Assembly: GCA_002773545.1 (NCBI GenBank)
Contig: PFAV01000022.1
Span: 1-6,490, forward strand
DNA length: 6,490 bases
Direction: 5' to 3'
From: a bacterium (Candidatus Gribaldobacteria) CG10_big_fil_rev_8_21_14_0_10_41_12
GTDB lineage: Bacteria; Patescibacteriota; Minisyncoccia; Minisyncoccales; CG1-02-41-26
The position numbers and the translations under genes were made by a program. The notes beneath the pieces are model-generated. The model did not search any database and was not told the DNA's origin. It saw nothing but the letters and a program-made list of their open reading frames with translations. This document shows, piece after piece, positions 1 to 5,300 of the stretch (its first letter is position 1; the number at the start of each line of letters is the position of its first letter).

Positions 1-13
1 GGTCAAGCGACTC

Positions 14-47
14 AAAAAAAGATACTCCGATAGGAGTATCTTTTTTT
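14..47. terminator. Bidirectional intrinsic terminator downstream of rpsR
   Basis: A perfect 15-bp inverted repeat lies at 14-28 and 33-47 with the four-base loop GATA at 29-32. The core is GATACTCC pairing with GGAGTATC. It is flanked by seven A on one side and seven T on the other, so it gives a hairpin plus U-run on either strand. On the minus strand it lies about 50 bases after the rpsR stop codon and would end the rpsF-ssb-rpsR transcript. On the plus strand it could serve a gene entering from the left of the window. Confidence 0.9.
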
Positions 48-50
48 CTT

Positions 51-90
51 AATTACTTAATAACTTAATGACTTAGTGACTCAGTGACTT
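51..90. repeat. Five tandem imperfect 8-base repeats
   Basis: Five contiguous 8-base units are visible: AATTACTT, AATAACTT, AATGACTT, AGTGACTC and AGTGACTT. The consensus is ARTGACTY. The array fills the space between the rpsR stop codon and the terminator and is not coding. A related unit, AGCGACTC, sits at 6-13 on the far side of the terminator, so the hairpin may have been placed inside a longer array. The units are too short and lack spacers, so this is not a CRISPR array. Its function is unknown. Confidence 0.75.
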
Positions 91-93
91 AAT

Positions 94-297
94 CTACTCT
101 CGCACATAAGGCAACAAAGCCAAGTAGCGAGCTCGTTTGATGGCTTCGCCAAGCCGTCTTTGGTGTTGGGCGCAAAGACCGGTTCGTTTTTGAGGACGGA
201 TTTTAGCTGATACAGCTGTAAATTTTCTTAAACTGGCTGTATCCTTAAAATCAATTTCGCCCTTAACTCCTTTTTGACAAAAATAACAATGAGGCAT
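94..297 (-). CDS. rpsR: Small ribosomal subunit protein bS18
   Basis: This encodes 67 residues of ribosomal protein S18, which binds 16S rRNA in the platform of the 30S subunit as a partner of S6. The family core is clear in the C-terminal half: RPQKRTGLCAQHQRRLGEAI (residues 34-53), followed by KRARYLALLPY. C4 and C7 near the N terminus, with C42 and H45, form a CXXC...CXXH set that suggests a zinc-binding form of S18; this is inferred from spacing. The length is slightly below the usual 70-90 residues. It is the last gene of the rpsF-ssb-rpsR operon, lies 216 bases after ssb, and is followed by a terminator. No rplI follows, although that gene often comes next in other bacteria. There is no Shine-Dalgarno site before the ATG at 297-295. 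The frame stays open upstream to a stop at 345-343, but no ATG, GTG or TTG lies in between. Confidence 0.96.
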   Translation of the reverse strand: MPHCYFCQKGVKGEIDFKDTASLRKFTAVSAKIRPQKRTGLCAQHQRRLGEAIKRARYLALLPYVRE

Positions 298-319
298 ATT
301 AGAAATCGTTAATGAATGA

Positions 320-334
320 TCCGCCTCAGGCGGA
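320..334. repeat. Short GC-rich palindrome in the ssb-rpsR spacer
   Basis: TCCGCCT and AGGCGGA form a perfect 7-bp inverted repeat around a single central base. It is far more GC-rich than its surroundings and lies 23 bases upstream of the rpsR start codon. The one-base centre makes a tight RNA hairpin unlikely without opening some pairs. It looks more like a dispersed repeat unit or protein-binding palindrome than a terminator, since no T-run follows on either strand. Confidence 0.6.
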
Positions 335-355
335 GAGTGAATTTACGAGTTCTTA

Positions 356-433
356 TACCCTGTGAAGTAAAATTTGAGTACAAATTTTAATTTTAAGTTT
401 TTAGCAAAAAATTTAAAATTACTTCACAGGGTA
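356..433. repeat. Nested inverted repeat able to fold as a three-way junction
   Basis: Three stems account for the entire 78 bases apart from two tetraloops. The outer stem is 13 bp (356-368 with 421-433, TACCCTGTGAAGT with ACTTCACAGGGTA). The first inner hairpin is 8 bp (369-376 with 381-388, loop AGTA). The second inner hairpin is 14 bp (389-402 with 407-420, loop AGCA) with a single G-T pair at 397/412. No base is left unpaired at the junction. The G-T pair would be a G-U wobble in plus-strand RNA but a C-A mismatch in minus-strand RNA, which is the strand of the surrounding operon. The inner stems are almost all A and T. It could be a small non-autonomous mobile or palindromic repeat, or a structured leader for rpsR. 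The structure is read directly; the function is not known. Confidence 0.85.
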
Positions 434-462
434 AAATTCCGCTTGCCAATCGCGCTTCGCCT

Positions 463-508
463 CATTCAGTAGAATGACCTACTGGGTGCGGCTCGCGCTC
501 TTGGAGCG
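463..508. repeat. Two hairpin-forming inverted repeats just after ssb
   Basis: The first is CAGTAG (467-472) with CTACTG (479-484) around the loop AATGAC. In plus-strand RNA it extends to ten pairs (463-472 with 479-488) through two U-G wobbles. The second is CGCTC (496-500) with GAGCG (504-508) around a three-base loop, lying about six bases after the ssb stop in the operon direction. Neither is followed by a clear T-run, so terminator function is doubtful. Together with the palindromes at 320-334 and 356-433 they fill most of the spacer between ssb and rpsR. Confidence 0.6.
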
Positions 509-513
509 TCATT

Positions 514-1041
514 TTAAAATGGGATGTTGGCTACATCAATTTCGCCGGTGTCTTTTTTAATAAATCCGCCGAATGTTTCGGACTCTTCAATAACTGGAAT
601 TTCTTCTTCTTTAACCGCTGGCATGGCTCGTTTGGCAGAAGCAGGGCTGGCGCTTCTGTTGGCTGGCGCTTCATAGGGCTGGTCAGCATAATTGCCCGAA
701 CCCCCTGAACCGCTGGGCTTGGGGCCTAACTGCAAGCGTTCGGTTATAATTTCTGTGCGGTAATGCTTTACTCCGGCCTGGTCTTGCCAATTGTGGGTGC
801 GCAATCTGCCTTCAATCAAAACTGACGAACCCTTTTTCAGGTATTGAGAGATAATTTCCGCTGATTTGCCGAAGGCCACTACATTGTGGTATTCAACTTC
901 TTGCTGTTTTTGCTTGTTTTGGTCTAAGTAAATTCTATTGGTGGCAATACTGAAATTAACCACCGCCTGACCCGAAGGCAAGGCCTTTTTTTCCGGGTCG
1001 CGTGTTAGGTTGCCCAAAACAAAAACTTTGTTTAAGTTCAT
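514..1041 (-). CDS. ssb: Single-stranded DNA-binding protein SSB
   Basis: This is a 175-residue SSB that coats single-stranded DNA during replication, repair and recombination. Residues 1-107 form the OB-fold: it opens with MNLNKVFVLGNLTRDPE and carries the family signatures NFSIATNR, YHNVVAFGKSAEIISQYLKKG, and VLIEGRLRTHNWQDQAG. Residues 108-150 are a flexible Gly/Ser/Pro/Ala linker that turns charged. The C terminus is DVANIPF, a variant of the DDDIPF tip that recruits partner proteins. The terminal IPF is kept, but only one acidic residue lies close to it, with more (EE, E, D) a few residues upstream. The gene is the middle one of the rpsF-ssb-rpsR operon and starts 11 bases after the rpsF stop. 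There is no Shine-Dalgarno site before the ATG, so translation is probably coupled to rpsF (inference). Confidence 0.97.
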   Translation of the reverse strand: MNLNKVFVLGNLTRDPEKKALPSGQAVVNFSIATNRIYLDQNKQKQQEVEYHNVVAFGKSAEIISQYLKKGSSVLIEGRLRTHNWQDQAGVKHYRTEIITERLQLGPKPSGSGGSGNYADQPYEAPANRSASPASAKRAMPAVKEEEIPVIEESETFGGFIKKDTGEIDVANIPF

Positions 1042-1052
1042 AAATTATTGAG

Positions 1053-1565
1053 TTAGTTTTCAGTTAAAGGCGCGTTTAAGATTTCGTCTAAATCGTCGCC
1101 GATTTGTTTTAAGTCGGTTTCTTGCTCTTGGTCTTTGTCGGTATCCGCTTTTTTACTTTTAGAGATTTTAGCCGCTTTTTTTATTTTTTCTGGCTTTACT
1201 TCTGGCTCGGCTATTGGTTCTGGGACGGTTATGGAGGGCTCGCTGATTTTTTCATTGACTATTAAGGCGGGCGCTTCAGGCAGGCGCTTTCTATTGGTTA
1301 GCAAAAACCGCAGAACTTTTCCTTCTTTTTCTAAATTGTTTTTGATTTCTCCGAGTTTGTCTGGTTCGGTTTCAAAAATAATATTGGCCAAAAAAGCAGT
1401 GGTTTGTTTTTTGATAGCGTAACTCAAGCCAATCATTCTTGGGGTTTCTGTTTTAATGATTTTACTGTCCGCTAATCCAGCTGAAATTTGCTGGGCGAGT
1501 TGTTGAGCCTCATTTTCATTGAGCTCCGGGGAAAGCAGATAAGTTAAGTCGTAAATCTTGGGCAT
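1053..1565 (-). CDS. rpsF: Small ribosomal subunit protein bS6
   Basis: This is ribosomal protein S6, 170 residues, which pairs with S18 on the 30S platform. Residues 1-97 form the S6 ferredoxin-like fold: MPKIYDLTYLLSPELNENEA at the start, a central GLSYAIKKQTTAFLANIIFE strand region, and KVLRFLLTNR at the end. Residues 98-170 are a low-complexity tail rich in E, P and K (EPIAEPEVKPEKIKKAAKI and onward), ending in an acidic stretch. Bacterial S6 is usually about 95-135 residues, so the tail is long; it is probably disordered. The gene is first in the rpsF-ssb-rpsR operon. Its ATG has no Shine-Dalgarno site and lies only 8 bases after a good -10 element, so the mRNA is probably leaderless or nearly so (inference). 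Confidence 0.95.
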   Translation of the reverse strand: MPKIYDLTYLLSPELNENEAQQLAQQISAGLADSKIIKTETPRMIGLSYAIKKQTTAFLANIIFETEPDKLGEIKNNLEKEGKVLRFLLTNRKRLPEAPALIVNEKISEPSITVPEPIAEPEVKPEKIKKAAKISKSKKADTDKDQEQETDLKQIGDDLDEILNAPLTEN

Positions 1566-1573
1566 ATAGGTTC

Positions 1574-1601
1574 ATTTTACTGATAATAGTTGAAAAGTCA
1601 A
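1574..1601 (-). promoter_or_regulatory. Sigma70-type promoter for rpsF-ssb-rpsR
   Basis: Read on the minus strand, the -35 element is TTGACT (1601-1596), the spacer is 16 bases, and the -10 element is TAAAAT (1579-1574). The expected start of transcription is near 1567-1568, only two or three bases before the rpsF ATG at 1565. That leaves no room for a ribosome binding site or for an S6:S18-type leader. The -35 directly abuts the -35 of the opposing promoter. Confidence 0.65.
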
Positions 1602-1618
1602 CGGCTTTGGTCTAAAAT
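1590..1618 (+). promoter_or_regulatory. Sigma70-type promoter for the phosphohexomutase pair
   Basis: The -35 element is TTGAAA (1590-1595), the spacer is 17 bases, and the -10 element is TAAAAT (1613-1618). Transcription would start near 1625, about five bases before the ATG at 1630. No Shine-Dalgarno site precedes that ATG, so the transcript is close to leaderless. The -35 boxes of this promoter and of the rpsF promoter meet at 1595/1596 in the near-palindrome TTGAAAAGTCAA, so the two polymerases would compete for the same DNA. Confidence 0.65.
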
Positions 1619-1629
1619 AGTTAAACATT

Positions 1630-3078
1630 ATGACCAATGATTTAATTGAGTCGTTTTCTGGCATTAGGGGGGTTTACGGGCAAGGCATTACCACTGAATT
1701 GGTTGAGCGATATGTTTTTTGTTATTGCCAGCTGTTTAAGAATAAATTAAAAGCCGTGGTGGTGGCTGGGGATACCCGGCCATCTACCAGCGCTCTTAAA
1801 AAAGCCGCGATCGCGGCTTTTGGCGATTGCGGGGTTAAAAAAATTATTGATGTTGGGGTCGTGCCTGTCCAGATTTGCGAGCATGCTATTTTGAAGTTCA
1901 AGGCGTCGGGGGGTATTTATATCACCGCCAGCCACAACGAGCCCGAGTTTAATGGTTGGAAGTTCTTAAAGGAAGATGGCGCAATTTTATATGCAGAGCA
2001 GGCCGATAAATTAATCAGCTCGGTTCATAGCAAAGATAAGGTTGAATTACCAGCAGCCAAAGAAATGAATCTTGAGGTCATTGATAAGCACCAAGGGGCG
2101 GTTCAGGGTTACATTGAATATGTTTTAGAAAAGATTGGTCGGGATTCGCTGGAAAAAATCAAAAAAGCCGGTTTCAGGGTATTAGCTGATCCCAATGGGG
2201 GTTCTGCCGTTGAAATTTTGGAAATTTTATTCAATAAATTAGGAGTTAAAGCCAGAATTATTAATGATGAGATTGGGAAATTTTCCCGGCTTGTTGAGCC
2301 AAAGGAAGAATCTTTAAAGCCGTTGACCTTAGAACTGGTCAGCGGACAATTTGATTTTGCTTGCGGTTTTGATTGTGATGCTGACCGTATGGAAATCGTG
2401 CTTTCGCCAAATTCCGCTTTCGCTTTAAAAATGGGTACGGCTAATGTTTCGGGAAATTATGTTTTGGCCTTGGCTTGCGACGCTATCTTGCAGGGAACAA
2501 GCGGCCAAGTAGTGCCCACCAACGATGTTACCTCTTATTTGGTGCGAGATGTTATTAAAAAACACAAGGCATCAGTTTTTGAAGTTGAGGTTGGTGAAAT
2601 TAATGTAGTTGAAGCAATGGAAAAAAATAACAGCATTATTGGAGGGGAGGGTTCTTGCGCCGGGGTTATTGTTATGCCGGTAAAATGCCGCGATGGCATA
2701 ATAACCGTTGCCTTGGCTTTGAAATTAATGGCCAGCCGGCAAAAACAATTGGCAGAAATTTTAAATGATTATCCAGAGTATTTTTCCGACAGAACAAAAG
2801 TTGCTTGTTCTCCGGAAAAAGCTATAATTATTAGAGAAAAAATAGAGAATCATTTTCAGGAAAAGGGCTGGGCTATTCAAAAAACCGGTGATGAAACCGG
2901 TGGGCTTAAGGCCCATTTAGACGAAAATTCTTATGTTTGGTTTCGTCAGTCAAAAACCGAGCCGGGCATGTTTCGCATTTATACGGAATGCGGCGGGAGC
3001 CAGGAAAAAGCCAAAAAACTTTTAGAAGAAGGAATAAAATTATTTGATAAAATTAAAGCCAATATAATTTATGATTGA
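1630..3078 (+). CDS. Phosphoglucomutase/phosphomannomutase family protein (482 aa)
   Basis: This is an alpha-D-phosphohexomutase, a cytoplasmic enzyme family that moves phosphate between C1 and C6 of hexose phosphates and so supplies sugar-1-phosphates for nucleotide-sugar synthesis. All four family signatures are present: the N-terminal SGIRG motif (residues 10-14), the catalytic serine loop TASHNEPEFNG with Ser101, the magnesium loop DCDADR (248-253), the sugar-specificity loop GGEGSCAGVI (338-347), and the phosphate-binding loop RQSKTEPGMFRIY (439-451). The length is normal for the family. The sugar loop and the CRDG that follows resemble archaeal and PMM/PGM-type members more than typical bacterial GlmM (GGEQSG), but the exact sugar cannot be fixed from sequence; glucose, mannose or glucosamine phosphate are all possible. 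The stop codon overlaps the next gene by 8 bases. The start at 1630 is supported by the promoter placed directly before it. Confidence 0.92.
   Translation: MTNDLIESFSGIRGVYGQGITTELVERYVFCYCQLFKNKLKAVVVAGDTRPSTSALKKAAIAAFGDCGVKKIIDVGVVPVQICEHAILKFKASGGIYITASHNEPEFNGWKFLKEDGAILYAEQADKLISSVHSKDKVELPAAKEMNLEVIDKHQGAVQGYIEYVLEKIGRDSLEKIKKAGFRVLADPNGGSAVEILEILFNKLGVKARIINDEIGKFSRLVEPKEESLKPLTLELVSGQFDFACGFDCDADRMEIVLSPNSAFALKMGTANVSGNYVLALACDAILQGTSGQVVPTNDVTSYLVRDVIKKHKASVFEVEVGEINVVEAMEKNNSIIGGEGSCAGVIVMPVKCRDGIITVALALKLMASRQKQLAEILNDYPEYFSDRTKVACSPEKAIIIREKIENHFQEKGWAIQKTGDETGGLKAHLDENSYVWFRQSKTEPGMFRIYTECGGSQEKAKKLLEEGIKLFDKIKANIIYD
1800..1821. repeat. 22-bp perfect palindrome inside the first phosphohexomutase gene
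   Basis: The palindrome is AAAAGCCGCGA followed by its exact reverse complement, centred between 1810 and 1811. Its core is the octamer GCGATCGC (1807-1814). As RNA it can fold as GCCGC/GCGGC around GATC with flanking A and U runs, which resembles a weak terminator 170 bases into the coding region. It encodes codons of the residue 57-64 region (KKAAIAAF), a segment that tolerates many synonymous codons. Confidence 0.7.
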
Positions 3079-5242
3079 GCGCGATATTGAAGCAATAAAA
3101 AAAGTTTACTTGGACGGCGTGGAGAGAAACACCCCGGATGAAGTGAAAAAAACCCCGGTTTTTAATTTAAGCGAAGAGGGCGAAAGCACCTTGATATTAA
3201 ATCGGCAGTTGGTGGAGAAATGGGGCTTAGAAGAATGGCTGGCTAATTTTAAAAAGGAAGCAACTGTTTCTACGGCTGGCATCAGAGGCATTCAAAATGT
3301 TTTATACCCTTGGGATGTTCGTTTTCCCATCAATCAGGTGGGCGTTGCTTTGGCAACCATTGCAAAGGTGCTGGCCCTGAAAGAAAAAGATGGCAATAAA
3401 ACTTTGCATAAAATAGCCGCCGGCGAAGTCCGTTATAACACCCGGCAATTCGTTGATTTGATTACCAGAATTCAGGCCGGCTTGGGCGTGCGCACGCATT
3501 TAGCCCTTGGGAGGAAAACTATGCCGATTTGGCTGGTTTCTTTTTTGATTTTTATGAACGATTATGACGGCGGCGAATATGTAACCGCCAGCCACGCTGT
3601 TTCCAGCAAAACAGCTACTAAGGACTTGGATTCTGAAGGCAGTCAGTTTTTGCCAGAATACTCGGTTGCCTCTGTTTCCAAAATAGAGGGAATTATCAAA
3701 GAGGCCAAAGAAAATGGCTATGCCATAAAGCTGTCTTCAATAAATGACCCTTTAATTACCGAGGACTTTGATGGTATCGCGGATTATACCGAATACCTGA
3801 AAAATGGCGTTGCCACTCCGAAAAGTTTATCTTTAATTAAAGAGCAAACAGACAACGGGCTTAAAATACTTTTTGATTTTGGAGGCGGCAGTATGTTTAA
3901 CGCGATGTCGCCGATTTTAGAAAATTTAGGTATTTTATCGGTTTTTGATTTTTACCGCGCCAAGGAAGATCCATTTTTTTATGGCATTGGCAAAACATTA
4001 AAGCTGAATCCTCAAAACAACCAGGAAGAGTTTTTTGATTTGTCTTGCGACATTTCCTTGCTTGAGGTAGTGAAAACAGCCGGCTTTGAAGAAATTTTAA
4101 AAGAAAAACCATTAGGATATGTGGTTATAATGGTTGACCCCGATGGTGATAGGATTGTTCTGGGGCAGGTTGAGCCCAAGGGAAGGGCAGATTTTCTTGA
4201 TAAGCTGGGCATCGGGTATATCGCCGTTAATGAAGAAAAAATTTTTACGGTTTATCAGCCAACTTTCGGCTTTTTGATGTTGATGGATTTTTATATGAGA
4301 CAGCTTAAAGAAGCAGGTGTTTTCAATGATTATCCCAGATTAATGATTAAAACAACCTGTTCCTCATTGGCTTGGGACGAGTGGGCTAAATTTAATGGGA
4401 TAGCGGTGGTTAATACGCCAGTTGGTTTTAAAGAGATTGCCGCCATAATGAAAAAAACAGAAAAGCAGATTAAAGATAATCCCCAAAAAGAGGTCTCCAT
4501 TAAAGATGCTTTCGGCAAGGAAATTAATTTAGGTGTTCAGCCGCGCCTTATTTTTGGCGGCGAGGAAAACGGTGGCATGATTGTTGGGCCAGAACAATAT
4601 ATAAAAAGCCAGAATGGTAGACTGGCCATTGCTATGCGAGAAAAGAGCGCTGGCGAAGCCGCTGTCTTGGCTACAGCTATGGTGGCTCGTTTCTATAAAC
4701 AAAAGAAGTTTTTGTCGGATTATTTAAACGAAATTTATGTTAGCAATAATATTTCATTTAAATTTTATTTTCGTGTTGATGATACTTACTACAACGAAAG
4801 TGAGCCCAATCCCGAGATTCTCAAGAAGGCCAAACAAGAAGGCGAAATGAAGAGGGATGAAATTTATTCTTTTTATCTTTCTTTGTCTTTGGCTTTCAGG
4901 GGAAAAGTCATCACTTTAGAGCAGGCCAGAGATATATTAAAAGATTTATTCGGCGAGATGAATTTCGACGGGTTAAAAGATATTATTTTTGTTACTGATG
5001 GCGTTTATTTTGATTTTGAAGATATGTTCGTTGAGGTTCGCAAGTCAGGAACAGATGCTAAAATGAGATTCTTTTTTTGCGGTCAAGATCAGCAGAAATG
5101 TCAGCTTTTTAGCAAAGAATTAGCCAAGTATAAGGGAGGGATACCCGAGCTTTTTGGCCGGTATATTTCTAAAGATTTTCGCGAGCAGGCCCAGAATTTA
5201 GCCGATAAAATTTATAGCGATTATTTCCGCCAAGGCCTCTAA
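3071..5242 (+). CDS. Large phosphohexomutase-superfamily protein (723 aa)
   Basis: This is a very large member of the phosphoglucomutase/phosphomannomutase superfamily. The signatures appear in order: TAGIRG (68-73), catalytic loop TASHAVSSK with Ser174, magnesium loop DPDGDR (356-361), sugar loop GGEENGG (496-502), and phosphate loop RKSGTDAKMR (657-666). Most relatives have 450-610 residues. Against the 482-aa neighbour, the gaps between loops grow from 147 to 182, from 92 to 142 and from 99 to 159 residues, so extra sequence is spread over all domains. Two motifs are altered: TASHN is TASHA with no following NGxK, and the usual SGTEP is SGTDA. The serine and the three metal aspartates are kept, so catalysis is plausible. 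The ATG lies inside the end of the preceding gene (ATGATTGA, 8-base overlap) without a Shine-Dalgarno site, which implies translational coupling. The substrate is unknown; a PGM2-like or bisphosphate-forming role is possible. Confidence 0.88.
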   Translation: MIERDIEAIKKVYLDGVERNTPDEVKKTPVFNLSEEGESTLILNRQLVEKWGLEEWLANFKKEATVSTAGIRGIQNVLYPWDVRFPINQVGVALATIAKVLALKEKDGNKTLHKIAAGEVRYNTRQFVDLITRIQAGLGVRTHLALGRKTMPIWLVSFLIFMNDYDGGEYVTASHAVSSKTATKDLDSEGSQFLPEYSVASVSKIEGIIKEAKENGYAIKLSSINDPLITEDFDGIADYTEYLKNGVATPKSLSLIKEQTDNGLKILFDFGGGSMFNAMSPILENLGILSVFDFYRAKEDPFFYGIGKTLKLNPQNNQEEFFDLSCDISLLEVVKTAGFEEILKEKPLGYVVIMVDPDGDRIVLGQVEPKGRADFLDKLGIGYIAVNEEKIFTVYQPTFGFLMLMDFYMRQLKEAGVFNDYPRLMIKTTCSSLAWDEWAKFNGIAVVNTPVGFKEIAAIMKKTEKQIKDNPQKEVSIKDAFGKEINLGVQPRLIFGGEENGGMIVGPEQYIKSQNGRLAIAMREKSAGEAAVLATAMVARFYKQKKFLSDYLNEIYVSNNISFKFYFRVDDTYYNESEPNPEILKKAKQEGEMKRDEIYSFYLSLSLAFRGKVITLEQARDILKDLFGEMNFDGLKDIIFVTDGVYFDFEDMFVEVRKSGTDAKMRFFFCGQDQQKCQLFSKELAKYKGGIPELFGRYISKDFREQAQNLADKIYSDYFRQGL

Positions 5243-5267
5243 TTGAATTGAACCGTATAAAAAAGTT

Positions 5268-5299
5268 AGGACGGCCTTGCTTTTTTAGAAGGTCGTCCT
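5268..5299. terminator. Shared terminator between convergent genes
   Basis: An 11-bp stem, AGGACGGCCTT (5268-5278) with AAGGTCGTCCT (5289-5299), encloses a 10-base loop. One pair (5274/5293) is a G-U wobble in plus-strand RNA and a C-A mismatch in minus-strand RNA. On the plus strand it is followed by TTTATT, and on the minus strand by AACTTTTTTAT, so it can act both ways. It lies 25 bases after the large phosphohexomutase stop codon and begins one base past the sigma factor stop codon. Confidence 0.85.
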
Positions 5300-5300
5300 T

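Noticed and set aside
51..90. CRISPR array
   Set aside because: The units are only 8 bases long, imperfect and contiguous, with no spacers.
352..357. A -10 element (TATAAG on the minus strand) giving rpsR its own promoter
   Set aside because: The nearest -35-like hexamer, TTGTAC, is 20 bases away, and the hexamer overlaps the outer stem of the palindrome. The evidence is too weak to list.
356..433. tRNA gene
   Set aside because: The size is right, but the fold has two inner arms, not three, and there is no anticodon arm, T-loop TTC motif or CCA end.
496..508. Intrinsic terminator between ssb and rpsR
   Set aside because: The stem is only five pairs and no U-run follows it on the operon strand.
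1135..1422. 95-residue plus-strand reading frame opposite rpsF
   Set aside because: It lies wholly within the clear S6 coding sequence, has no family features, and its hydrophobic look comes from reading the complement of a K/E-rich tail.
1807..1814. HIP1-type octamer GCGATCGC as a sign of cyanobacterial origin
   Set aside because: Only one copy is seen in the window, it lies inside a longer palindrome, and nothing else here suggests Cyanobacteria.
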